From NCBI GenBank assembly GCA_028692105.1, contig JAQUYC010000002.1, positions 112,536-176,535 of the forward strand: a stretch of 64,000 nt of DNA, read 5' to 3'. The translations under genes were made by a program, and so were the position numbers. Positions within the stretch are counted from its first letter, which is position 1; each line of letters begins with the position of its first letter. Below the pieces are notes generated by a model that worked only from the letters and a program-made list of their open reading frames with translations, was not told the origin of the DNA and did not search any database. The DNA is from Eubacteriales bacterium (GTDB lineage Bacteria > Bacillota > Clostridia > Peptostreptococcales > Anaerovoracaceae). This document shows positions 55,899 through 64,000 of the stretch, piece by piece.

Positions 55899-55973
55899 TA
55901 ACGTGAACAAAAATATAATTTTTGATTGTTCAATCTCTGTAAATGCTATTAATGCAGGAGGCTACATAAGTAT

Positions 55974-58900
55974 ATGAAATTAGGAATTGATATAGGTTCT
56001 ACAACAGTAAAGTTTGTTCTGCTGGACCGCGACGATAAAATCGTTTTCAGCAGATATGAGAGACATATGTCAAATGTGTTTGAAAAAGTTAATGAGCTTA
56101 TGCTGGATCTTTATAATACCTTCAAAGATATACAAACGACTGTATCCATAACCGGTTCCGGAGGTCTTTCGTTATCCAGCCTTCTTGGTATTCCTTTTCA
56201 GCAGGAGGTCGTTGCCTGCAGCAGAGCTGTGGAGACTTTGATTCCGGAAACGGACGTAGCGATCGAATTGGGCGGAGAAGATGCAAAGATTACCTTTTAC
56301 GGAACGACTGTGGAACAGAGAATGAATGGAACATGCGCAGGCGGAACAGGAGCGTTTATAGACCAGATGGCTGTATTGCTCAACACAGATGCGCAGGGCT
56401 TAAATGAAAGTGCAAAAAATTACAGCATGATATACCCCATAGCGGCAAGATGCGGAGTGTTCGCTAAAACCGACATTCAGCCATTGATTAATGAAGGCGC
56501 CAGGATCGAGGATCTTTCTGTCTCCATTTTTCAGGCAGTCGTCAATCAGACAATAAGCGGTCTTGCATGCGGCAGGACGATACGAGGCAAAGTAGCATTT
56601 TTAGGTGGCCCATTGTCATTTCTCTCAGAATTGAGAAAAAGATTTATTGAAACATTGGATTTAAAACCCGAGCAGGTAATCTTCCCCGAAGAATCCAAAT
56701 ATTATGTCGCAATAGGTGCCGCCTTGATGTCGGAAAAACAGGCACCGGTTTCGATAGAAAGTATTTTGAATAAAATAGAAAATGCGGATATTAATATGCT
56801 GTCCGAAACAAAGCATATGGAGCCGTTGTTTAAAGATCTGAATGATTTCCAGACATTTAAGATTCGTCATGATAAAGATAAAATAATGAGACGCGACATA
56901 AAACGTGCAAAGGGAAAAGTATTTTTAGGTATCGATGCGGGCTCTACCACAACAAAAGCTGCATTGATTGACGATGAAAAATACCTGCTCTATTCTTTCT
57001 ATAGAAGCAATGAAGGAAAACCTATCGAAGCGACCATGCTGATGATGAAGGAGTTATATTCCCTGCTGCCTGAAGGAGCATATATTGCAAATACAACGGT
57101 AACAGGCTACGGAGAAGGCTTGATCAAAACAGCATTTAACGCTGATATGGGTGAAATAGAAACTATGGCACATTATAAGGCGGCCGAGGAATTTCTGCCC
57201 GGTGTTGATTTTATATTGGATATCGGCGGACAGGATATGAAATGCATGAAGATAAAAGACGGTGCCATCTATAATATTATGCTCAATGAAGCTTGTTCTT
57301 CAGGCTGCGGTTCATTTATTGAGACGTATTCGAAGTCTGTAAATATGAATGTGGAAGCATTTGCAGAGGAAGCACTTTTTGCAGAATACCCGGTAGATCT
57401 TGGGACCCGCTGTACCGTTTTCATGAATTCAAAGGTTAAGCAGGCACAAAAAGAAGGAGCTACAATCGGAGATATTTCCGCGGGGCTGTCACATTCAGTA
57501 ATCAGGAATGCGCTATATAAGGTAATAAAGCTTAGAAACACCGAAGAAGCGGGAGAAAAGATCGTCGTACAAGGCGGAACCTTCCTGAATAATGCAGTCT
57601 TGAGAAGTATTGAACGGATTATGGGAAGAAACGTGGTCAGGCCGGATATCTCGGGGATTATGGGAGCTTACGGAGCAGCCCTTATTGCAAAAGAGAACCA
57701 TGTAGAAGGAACAGAATCAGATATATTGAAACTTTCAGCGATGGATTGCTTTACTGTAACCAACACCCACACAAGATGCAAGGGCTGTGAGAACAACTGT
57801 CTGCTAACTATCAATAAATTTAATGACGGAGGAAGATTCATCACCGGAAACCGTTGTGAAAAGGGCACCGGTCTGGAAAAGAAAAGCGTGGATTACCCAA
57901 ATCTGTTTGAATATAAATACAGAAGACTATTTTCCTACGAACCGTTAGCGGAAGCGTATGCACCGCGTGGAACCATAGGGATCCCGCGTGTTCTAAACAT
58001 GTATGAAAACTATCCTTTCTGGTTTACATTTTTTACTAATTTAGGTTTTCGTGTAGTGCTGTCCCCGGTATCGTCCAAGGAAATCTATGAAATAGGAATG
58101 GAAACAATTTCTTCCGATACAGCATGCTATCCGGCAAAATTGGTTCACGGGCATATAAAATGGCTGGTTAACAATGGGATTAAATTTATATTTTATCCAT
58201 GCATAAATCACGAGATGATTGAAGATCATTCCGCTCCAAACCATTATAATTGTCCGATTGTAGCAACATATCCCGAGGTTATAACAAACAATATGGATGA
58301 TATTTTTGCTGAGAACGATGTTCAGTTCTGCCACCCATTCCTGCCTTATGATGATGATATAAAATTAGGCAGACAGCTGTATGAGGGTTTTAAGAATCTA
58401 CATATCAGTACAAGTGAAATATACAGGGCGATTAAAGCCGGCAGGAAAGAAGATAAACGGTTTAAAGACGACATAAAGAAACATGGAGCTTATGCTCTTA
58501 AGTATATCAAAGAGAATAATAAAAAAGCAGTGATTTTAGCTGGCCGTCCTTATCATCTTGATCCGGAGATCAACCACGGAATCGATCAGCTTATTAATTC
58601 GTTTGGATTGGTTGTGCTCACAGAAGACTCAGTTGCTCACTTTGAAAAGCTTAAAAGACCGATTCGAGTATTGGATCAATGGATGTACCATTCCCGATTA
58701 TACCGGGCGGCTGAGGTAGCCGGAAAGCATGATAATATTGAATTAGTGCAGCTCAATTCTTTCGGATGCGGGCTTGATGCAGTGACAACGGATCAAGTGG
58801 AAGAACTGTTAAAAAACAGGAACAAGCTGTACACTGTTTTGAAGATAGATGAAGGATCAAACTTAGGAGCCGCAAAGATCAGAATTCGTTCTCTAAAGGC

Positions 58901-60248
58901 TGCGATAGAGGAAAGAGAAAAAAATAACATCAAACACTGTGAGAAAGAGGTTACCTTCAAGAGAAAATATTTTACAAAAGAAATGAAAAAGGAGTACACA
59001 CTTCTGATTCCACAGATGGCTCCGATACACTTCCAGTTCCTGGAGCCTGCGCTCAGACACGGCGGATATAAAGCAGAACTGCTGCCTTCAGTTGACAAAC
59101 ATGCTGTAGAAGAAGGGTTAAGGTATATCAATAATGACGCTTGCTATCCTACTATCGTGACTTTGGGCCAGATCATTTCCACACTGAAATCCGGTAAATA
59201 TGATCTTGACCGGGTCGCAGTTGCAATGTCTCAGACAGGCGGAGGCTGCCGAGCCAGCAATTATGTTGCGCTTCTAAGAAAGGCATTGATCGATTTGAAA
59301 ATGGAACAAATCCCGGTTGTTTCTGCAAATATGGCGGGGCTGGAAAGAAATCCGGGCTTCTACTTTACATTACCGTTCATCAAGAGAGCGCTGATGGCTA
59401 TGGTATACGGTGATGTGATAATGAAGGTACTTTATGCTACAAGACCATATGAGGCAATTGAAGGCTCTGCCAATGCACTTGCTGAAAAGTGGTCCCAAAA
59501 AGCGATAACGGATATTGAAAAAGGCGGCTTTAGAAAGTTTAAGAATAACATACACGGAATCGTTGAAGATTTTGACAGACTCCCATTGAAAGATATAAGA
59601 AGACCAAAGGTCGGTGTAGTCGGAGAAATTTTAGTAAAATATCATCCCAATGCGAATAATGATATTGTAAGCATAATTGAAGCAGAAGGCGGAGAAGCTG
59701 TTGTACTGGATCTTATTGATTTTTTCCTCTACGGGATGTACAGCAAGGAGTACAACTTCAGGTACTTATCCGGAAAATATAGCACGATGCTTACGAATTC
59801 AGCCGCTATTAAAGTTATCGAGTATTTCAGGTCGCCTGCAAGAAAAGCTTTGGAGGAGAGCGAAAGGTTTGATCCGCCTTTGTACATAAAGGATATGGCA
59901 GAAAAGGCAAGCCGTATAGTGTCCCTGGGAAATCAATGCGGTGAAGGCTGGCTTTTGACCGGAGAAATGGTTGAGCTGATTGATAATGGCATTGAAAATA
60001 TCGTTTGTCTGCAGCCTTTCGCATGTCTGCCAAACCACGTCACGGGCAAAGGCATGATGAAGGCTCTGAGGAAATACAATCCTTTGACAAATATTGCGGC
60101 TATTGACTACGATCCCGGAGCAAGCGATGTCAATCAACTTAACAGGATAAAACTTATGATGGCAACAGCTTATAAAAATATGGAGAAAACAATAAAATTT
60201 CCAAATGTAGCTGACAATAAAGAAAAGCCAATGGCTGCGAATGAATAG
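55974..60248 (+). CDS. giant 2-hydroxyacyl-CoA dehydratase activator homologue (BadF/HgdC family)
   Basis: 1424 residues. Two ASKHA ATPase modules: the first at residues 1-260 ([39 protein letters not shown]), the second at about 318-570 ([40 protein letters not shown]). A Cys-rich [10 protein letters not shown] follows near 605, then DUF2229-type and HgdB-like CoA-dehydratase-related regions with further Cys. Small relatives carry a 4Fe-4S cluster at a dimer interface and pump an electron into dehydratases with ATP. Fused proteins of this size are widespread in anaerobes but their substrate is unknown. No HgdAB-type dehydratase lies nearby. AGGAGG precedes the ATG. Confidence 0.92.
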   Translation: MKLGIDIGSTTVKFVLLDRDDKIVFSRYERHMSNVFEKVNELMLDLYNTFKDIQTTVSITGSGGLSLSSLLGIPFQQEVVACSRAVETLIPETDVAIELGGEDAKITFYGTTVEQRMNGTCAGGTGAFIDQMAVLLNTDAQGLNESAKNYSMIYPIAARCGVFAKTDIQPLINEGARIEDLSVSIFQAVVNQTISGLACGRTIRGKVAFLGGPLSFLSELRKRFIETLDLKPEQVIFPEESKYYVAIGAALMSEKQAPVSIESILNKIENADINMLSETKHMEPLFKDLNDFQTFKIRHDKDKIMRRDIKRAKGKVFLGIDAGSTTTKAALIDDEKYLLYSFYRSNEGKPIEATMLMMKELYSLLPEGAYIANTTVTGYGEGLIKTAFNADMGEIETMAHYKAAEEFLPGVDFILDIGGQDMKCMKIKDGAIYNIMLNEACSSGCGSFIETYSKSVNMNVEAFAEEALFAEYPVDLGTRCTVFMNSKVKQAQKEGATIGDISAGLSHSVIRNALYKVIKLRNTEEAGEKIVVQGGTFLNNAVLRSIERIMGRNVVRPDISGIMGAYGAALIAKENHVEGTESDILKLSAMDCFTVTNTHTRCKGCENNCLLTINKFNDGGRFITGNRCEKGTGLEKKSVDYPNLFEYKYRRLFSYEPLAEAYAPRGTIGIPRVLNMYENYPFWFTFFTNLGFRVVLSPVSSKEIYEIGMETISSDTACYPAKLVHGHIKWLVNNGIKFIFYPCINHEMIEDHSAPNHYNCPIVATYPEVITNNMDDIFAENDVQFCHPFLPYDDDIKLGRQLYEGFKNLHISTSEIYRAIKAGRKEDKRFKDDIKKHGAYALKYIKENNKKAVILAGRPYHLDPEINHGIDQLINSFGLVVLTEDSVAHFEKLKRPIRVLDQWMYHSRLYRAAEVAGKHDNIELVQLNSFGCGLDAVTTDQVEELLKNRNKLYTVLKIDEGSNLGAAKIRIRSLKAAIEEREKNNIKHCEKEVTFKRKYFTKEMKKEYTLLIPQMAPIHFQFLEPALRHGGYKAELLPSVDKHAVEEGLRYINNDACYPTIVTLGQIISTLKSGKYDLDRVAVAMSQTGGGCRASNYVALLRKALIDLKMEQIPVVSANMAGLERNPGFYFTLPFIKRALMAMVYGDVIMKVLYATRPYEAIEGSANALAEKWSQKAITDIEKGGFRKFKNNIHGIVEDFDRLPLKDIRRPKVGVVGEILVKYHPNANNDIVSIIEAEGGEAVVLDLIDFFLYGMYSKEYNFRYLSGKYSTMLTNSAAIKVIEYFRSPARKALEESERFDPPLYIKDMAEKASRIVSLGNQCGEGWLLTGEMVELIDNGIENIVCLQPFACLPNHVTGKGMMKALRKYNPLTNIAAIDYDPGASDVNQLNRIKLMMATAYKNMEKTIKFPNVADNKEKPMAANE

Positions 60249-60298
60249 ACTATTAAGTGCGCAGCTTTAAACAGAGTTAGGCAGAGATAAAGTAAAAA

Positions 60299-60327
60299 TT
60301 GTAATAAGGAATAACCTATGGTACAAT
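60299..60327 (+). promoter_or_regulatory. yebC promoter
   Basis: TTGTAA (60299-60304), 17-base spacer ending TGG, TACAAT (60322-60327). Extended -10 promoter 65 bases before yebC. Confidence 0.7.
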
Positions 60328-60392
60328 ATACCTGATGTAAAAAAATACCTTGAACGACGGCGTAAGTTGATTACAGACAGGAGGAAAGCAAA

Positions 60393-61124
60393 ATGGGAAG
60401 GCACGGGACAATCGCAAACAGAAAAGCCTCACAGGATTCAAAACGAGCTCAGATATTTACAAAATATGCAAGGGCCATAACGGTAGCTGCTAAGGGCGGC
60501 GGTGACCCTGATTATAATATAGCGTTAAAACATGCCATAGATAAGGCTAAGGGCATAAATATGCCTAATGATAACATCGCAAGAGCTATAAAAAAAGGAA
60601 CAGGGGAGCTTGCCGGAGAAACATATGAATCTGGCAGTTTCGAGGGCTATGGAGCAGGTGGAGTAGCTGTAATCGTTGACGTACTTACAGACAACAGAAA
60701 CAGAACTACAGCTTCCATGAAGCATGCATTTGACAAGTACGGCGGCAATTTGGGAGTCCCAGGGTGTGTATCTTATATGTTTGAACGAAAGGGGATTATC
60801 CTGATAGAAAAGACTGATGAGATTGACGAGGATGCATTGTTGGAAGCAGCCCTGGAAAACGGAGCTTTAGACATGCTCACTCACGAGGATGCGTATGAAG
60901 TACAGACATCAACTGACATCTTTAATGAGGTTTCTGAAGCTCTGAAGACTGCCGGATATGAACTGGCAGAAGCAGATATAGAATATGTACCTTCTATGGA
61001 AACCGCTCCGACGGACGATAATGATATCAAGAATCTGAAAAAAATGATTGAAATCCTTGAGGAGAACGACGACGTGCAGAAGGTATATACGAATAGTGGG
61101 ATTGATTTGTACGACGAAGAATAG
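60393..61124 (+). CDS. yebC: YebC/PmpR-family protein
   Basis: 243 residues. GRHGTIANRKASQDSKRAQIF, then PDYNIALKHAIDKAKGINMPNDNIARAIKKG are diagnostic of YebC. Members were described as DNA-binding regulators; recent work on relatives links them to translation of proline-rich stretches. ACAGGAGG precedes the ATG. It has its own promoter. The last base of its stop starts a 13-bp repeat that recurs beyond the integrase remnant. It marks the edge of conserved sequence. Confidence 0.95.
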   Translation: MGRHGTIANRKASQDSKRAQIFTKYARAITVAAKGGGDPDYNIALKHAIDKAKGINMPNDNIARAIKKGTGELAGETYESGSFEGYGAGGVAVIVDVLTDNRNRTTASMKHAFDKYGGNLGVPGCVSYMFERKGIILIEKTDEIDEDALLEAALENGALDMLTHEDAYEVQTSTDIFNEVSEALKTAGYELAEADIEYVPSMETAPTDDNDIKNLKKMIEILEENDDVQKVYTNSGIDLYDEE

Positions 61125-61180
61125 TTGGAATTTCAACACTATGCTTCTTTGGGAATGTGAAAAATTGTAAAAGATTTGTT

Positions 61181-61219
61181 CCAGTGGTGATATACTTGAT
61201 AAAATTATGTCATCACTGG
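61181..61219 (+). repeat. inverted repeat before the integrase remnant
   Basis: CCAGTGGTGA (61181-61190) and TCATCACTGG (61210-61219) pair at 9 of 10 positions plus one G-T. Position between yebC and the integrase remnant suggests an operator, a hairpin or a recombinase arm site. Confidence 0.45.
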
Positions 61220-61280
61220 AGCTTACATCTAACCTGTTATTTATCGTAATTCAGAAACGATGAATAGGAGGTTTTTTATT

Positions 61281-61529
61281 ATGTTAAACGATGATTTAAT
61301 AAAGGAATTTATCTTTGATTGCAGAATGAGAAGGTACAGTGAAAGAACCATTAAAGGGTATTTGAATAACAATCTTGGTTTGTTCAAATTTATTTCTAAT
61401 GAATATGGAATTGAAGATGTAGAGGAAACCGTAACGGCTAAAGCCGTTACCGAACACTTTTGCAAATCCGCTAAAGCGTATTCGCAAACAGTGAAAAGTA
61501 TTTTTTTAGTATGGTTGATATCAGAATAA
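61281..61529 (+). pseudogene. truncated tyrosine recombinase (N-terminal domain only)
   Basis: 82 residues from ATG 61281 (AGGAGG at 61265-61270). The chain resembles the SAM-like core-binding domain of XerC/D-type integrases (FIFDCRMRRYSERTIKGYLN, FKFISNEYGIEDVEE, SQTVKSIF). The catalytic domain with its Arg, His and Tyr is missing, and no remnant of it was seen in the next 600 bases. It is probably a leftover of an excised or decayed element. Identical 13-bp sequences flank it at 61124-61136 and 61718-61730. It could still be expressed as a small DNA-binding protein. Confidence 0.65.
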
Positions 61530-61883
61530 GAAATTGAATAATATTTATGGGGTTGATTCTTAGGGATTAAATCCTTTTATTATGTTTTGAAGTGTTCCAG
61601 ACCGATAACAGTGTTAACCCGAAACAAAACAGCCTAAATCAATGAATTATTATAAACGATAGACTTTGATATAAGGAATTCGATAATGTAATAATATATG
61701 AATATATTTGCTGAAATGTTGGAATTTCAATGATTTCACGAAGTCCGTCCGATAGCCATTGTTCATAGATCAATCACAGAAGTGACAAATGATTTACACA
61801 GAGCCTTAGTAAAATAGCATTGTAGCATTGAGAGCGCAAGATCAGTGCAATCAGAAACTTTTTCATACAGCCTTCTTCATGAG

Positions 61884-61922
61884 AAGAGAAGTTATATCAA
61901 GCGTAATAACTTCTCTTTTTTT
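61884..61922 (+). terminator. strong orphan intrinsic terminator
   Basis: Perfect 12-bp stem (61884-61895 with 61906-61917) around a 10-base loop, followed by a run of T to 61922. No gene lies within 350 bases upstream, so the transcript it ends is unknown. Confidence 0.85.
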
Positions 61923-61990
61923 ATTACCGCAATTCTTAAAATGTATAAGTTTTAAGGATACCGATTTTTGACCGCGACTTAGAATAACAC

Positions 61991-62019
61991 TTGTAATACT
62001 ATATTTTATATGGTAAATT
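61991..62019 (+). promoter_or_regulatory. possible promoter of the zinc-ribbon gene
   Basis: TTGTAA (61991-61996), 17-base spacer ending TGG, TAAATT (62014-62019), 4 of 6 in the -10. Tentative. Confidence 0.4.
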
Positions 62020-62130
62020 AAGTTATAAAAAATATTCAAAATATTCTCTAGATTAAATATGATCATTCATTCCGCTTAAGGTGTTGAAAGTCAAATGGAA
62101 TCTAGGAACACTTTAACGGAGGTATGTTAT

Positions 62131-62301
62131 ATGGCAGACAAAACATTAACATGTAAAGATTGCGGTAAAGAATTTATTTTTACTGAAGGAGAACAGGCTT
62201 TTTACAAGGAAAAGGGATTTGAAAACGAACCTCAAAGGTGTCCTGAGTGTAGAAAGGCTAAAAAACAGCAGAACAATAGCAACAGGGGATATCGATATTA
62301 A
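62131..62301 (+). CDS. small zinc-ribbon protein
   Basis: 56 residues from ATG 62131 (ACGGAGG upstream; an in-frame ATG at 62095 has no ribosome site). LTCKDCGKEFIFTEGEQAFY and RCPECRKAKKQ form a CxxC...CxxC zinc ribbon of the type common in Bacillota and Chloroflexi. The basic, Asn/Arg-rich tail suggests nucleic-acid contact. A strong terminator follows. It is a monocistronic gene in an otherwise decaying region. Function unknown. Confidence 0.88.
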   Translation: MADKTLTCKDCGKEFIFTEGEQAFYKEKGFENEPQRCPECRKAKKQQNNSNRGYRY

Positions 62302-62309
62302 ACTAAATC

Positions 62310-62337
62310 AAAGAGCACCATTGCGGTGCTCTTTTTT
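62310..62337 (+). terminator. terminator of the zinc-ribbon gene
   Basis: AAAGAGCACC/GGTGCTCTTT stem with a 5-base loop and TTTTTT run. Confidence 0.92.
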
Positions 62338-62561
62338 CCAGTAAAGGAAATCGAGTTATAAATTTTTAGATTAAATTAGATATTTTACTGAAAAACAAAG
62401 CTTGTTATTTTGTGTCAAACTCCATATCAAGAGTTGTTAATAATAAATTACTTCCTCCATATCTAGCCACCTAACCTTTCTGATTTCCTTACTTGATATT
62501 ATTGTGTCCAAGAATCGAGAAATAAAACAACCAATATTTTCTATTATGATGAGATGACTAA

Positions 62562-63369
62562 ATGATGTATAGATATAACTCATTAATCAATTCAGTGCTG
62601 CATTTTCGATACCGTAAAGGTACAGGCTGTAGAACTATTATTTAAAGAAATTCTACGGCAGATAAACGATAATTTAATTTTTGAAAATATTGACGTTGAG
62701 CATCCAAATGAATCTAAGACCGTATCTTTTAGCCAATCAATTATACGAATAAATAACATGTCTGATAAATGCATTCCTGAGAAGATATTTTTAATAAACT
62801 GTTCGAAACTTAGAAATCAATTTATACATTATGAAATGATTACTACATCTGAAGAAATTAAATCAAAATATTGTCAATTATTCCATTTGTATATTGAGAT
62901 ACATAGAGATTTTCTTAAGAAGGATATAAGCCAGAGTATAATTAATAAAAAAAGAACGGTAGATGAAATCTTGAATTTTAATAAAAATTTTGAAATTTTC
63001 AGAGGGACAGAAATAAGAAAAGACCAATTGGTAATTTTTAAAAAAGAAATAGAAGAAAATCAAACCTATCGATTTCTAATTACTAAAGATGGTAAAAAAA
63101 TAAATCGAATAAGATATGGAGAAGAAAAAAAGTACTTTTCTAAATACAAACCTGATTATAATTATGATGAAGAAATTGGTAATTGGTTAAATAATGATTC
63201 ACCTGACTACAGCTCATATGAAGAATTTCAATATTGTGGCGATTGTTTAGCCAAACAAGGCGAATATCATTTAGATAATTGCGATTGGGAAGTATGCCCC
63301 GTTTGTGGGAGACAATTGATTTTTGTGATTGTATCAAGGAATTTTCAGCGGAGTAAAAAGGTATATTGA
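62562..63369 (+). pseudogene. uncharacterised zinc-ribbon protein gene with a probable +1 frameshift
   Basis: An open frame from ATG 62758 (203 residues) continues upstream without any ATG, GTG or TTG to about 62585. A second frame from ATG 62562 or 62565 reads MYRYNSLINSVLHF and would join it if one base (C at 62607, in TTTCGAT) is skipped; the joined chain continues DTVKVQAVELLFKEILRQ. The combined protein of about 268 residues has a helical N-part, a charged centre and a C-terminal Cys cluster (YCGDC, CPVCGRQL). It is AT-richer than its neighbours. Either a decayed gene, a sequencing error, or programmed +1 shifting at TTT-C-GA. Family not recognised. Confidence 0.55.
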
Positions 63370-63627
63370 TAGTATTTTACTTGATAAGTGTAAATATGCA
63401 AATATACTTAAATCAAATTAAAACTTAAAAGTATATTATTAATGTGAAAAGGTTAATAGAGGCTTAATATGGGCTTAAATGGTTTCGAAATGATTTTAAA
63501 ATAATTTTTGACTACGCTCATGTTGTTGAAGATGATGATTTACTATAATAAGTCAATAACACTTTGACCGTTGGTATAAGAATTGATTATCCAGAAGCAA
63601 GGGCTCTGAAGAAGGAGAAGTTATTAA
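63370..63627. other. AT-rich non-coding gap
   Basis: No supported gene or clear promoter. TTGACC at 63564-63569 has no good -10 partner. The last 15 bases carry AAGGAG for the next gene. Confidence 0.4.
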
Positions 63628-63963
63628 ATGATTGAAAAACGGCAATATTTAAAAGCTTTGTATTTAATAAATAAATATGACAATTCGCTATTAATGGAAT
63701 GGTTTAACCATGAGTTTGATGAATATAAAGGCTTACTCTTTGAACTCATGGGTAAAGGACTTATTCAAGGTGTCGACGTTCAAGATAATGATAAATCACA
63801 ATTAGATATAAGCAATATAGAGCTTACGCCAATGGGAAGTGATTATTTGAAGGAATTTGATTCTGAAATCGATAAGTGCGTATTCCGGAACATCCGGACG
63901 GCGATTCCGGAAACATCCGGACACGAAACCGGAGGCATCCGGACACTTTGCCGGCTAAATTGA
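63628..63963 (+). CDS. YjcQ-like winged-helix protein with a repeat-derived C-terminus
   Basis: 111 residues. The first 85 resemble small YjcQ-type proteins: an N-terminal helix, FELMGKGLIQGV, then ELTPMGSDYLKEF, the wing and last helix. From about residue 86 the chain is encoded by three near-identical 22-bp repeats (ATTCCGGAA-CATCCGGAC type) and ends CRLN. The original C-terminus appears to have been replaced by the end of an inserted element. AAGGAGAAG precedes the ATG. Such proteins are frequent on phages and integrative elements. Function unknown. Confidence 0.7.
   Translation: MIEKRQYLKALYLINKYDNSLLMEWFNHEFDEYKGLLFELMGKGLIQGVDVQDNDKSQLDISNIELTPMGSDYLKEFDSEIDKCVFRNIRTAIPETSGHETGGIRTLCRLN
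63882..63944 (+). repeat. three 22-bp direct repeats, possible insertion-sequence end
   Basis: Copies at 63882-63899, 63904-63922 and 63926-63944 share CCGGA(A/G)-(a)-CATCCGGAC. Multiple internal repeats with CCGG cores recall the ends of IS21-type elements, which carry several transposase-binding repeats near each terminus. The body of such an element would lie beyond the window edge. Confidence 0.6.
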
Positions 63964-64000
63964 TTGTAAAATAATTGCTGCTTTTCGGCAACACATATTA

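Larger units (their letters stand above)
61530..62130. other. 600-base non-coding interval
   Basis: AT-rich, with no supported gene. It contains the second 13-bp repeat (61718-61730), a promoter-like TTGATA-17-TAATAA (61666-61694), a strong orphan terminator (61884-61922) and a weak TTGTAA-17-TGG-TAAATT promoter (61991-62019) for the zinc-ribbon gene. The 61695-61883 stretch could be a small RNA or gene debris. Confidence 0.5.

Overview
The window is a chromosomal segment of a moderately AT-rich Gram-positive anaerobe. It looks like a member of the class Clostridia (Bacillota): PolC-type replicase, primary sigma factor next to DnaG, RNase P RNA of the type-A-like form, T-box leader, S-layer-homology (SLH) surface proteins, and a giant 2-hydroxyacyl-CoA dehydratase activator. 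The family cannot be fixed from sequence alone; an amino-acid-fermenting Peptostreptococcales/Anaerovoracaceae-like organism is a guess. No tRNA, rRNA, CRISPR array or complete insertion sequence was seen.

Layout. 1-4.4 kb: yicC, gmk, rpoZ, then a three-gene polar amino-acid ABC importer. 4.4-26.8 kb: an almost unbroken plus-strand housekeeping run: rpsB-tsf-pyrH-frr, a tiny PASTA-like ORF, uppS-cdsA-dxr-rseP-ispG (lipid carrier, phospholipid and MEP isoprenoid synthesis), an NfeD/SPFH membrane pair, polC, and rimP-nusA-ylxR-ylxQ-infB-rbfA-nrnA-truB-ribF. 26.8-32.8 kb: a T-box leader (specifier read as UUC, Phe) in front of aroF-aroB-aroC-pheA-aroA, placed between ribF and rpsO. 32.8-41.5 kb: rpsO, pnp, an SLH phosphodiester glycosidase, a YlxY-like deacetylase, an M16 peptidase, dut and a cupin. 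41.5-50.5 kb: a catalase-like gene, dgt, dnaG-rpoD, a convergent acyltransferase, trmK, a NIF3 gene and rnpB. 50.5-61.1 kb: MATE, exodeoxyribonuclease III, a second SLH protein, a MITE-like element, a Cys-rich protein, the 1424-residue dehydratase-activator homologue and yebC. 61.1-64 kb is accessory and decaying: integrase remnant, small zinc-ribbon gene, a probably frameshifted gene, a YjcQ-like gene and repeats that resemble the end of a mobile element running off the edge.

Two observations stand out. First, PolC lacks the DEDD 3'-5' exonuclease normally inserted in its PHP domain, while all nine PHP metal ligands are present; this suggests that proofreading has moved to the PHP site or to another protein. 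Second, the catalase-family gene keeps the full fold but has lost the catalytic His, the catalytic Asn and the heme-ligating Tyr, so it should not be a normal catalase. Also notable are a Phe T-box on the aromatic operon, a 331-bp element with perfect 19-bp terminal inverted repeats, a Shine-Dalgarno sequence buried in a terminator hairpin, and several unexplained palindromes.

Start codons were chosen by ribosome-binding-site spacing, family N-termini and overlaps with the upstream gene; alternatives are stated where the choice is open. No alignments or searches were run: family assignments and comparisons rest on recognised motifs and on remembered family sequences.
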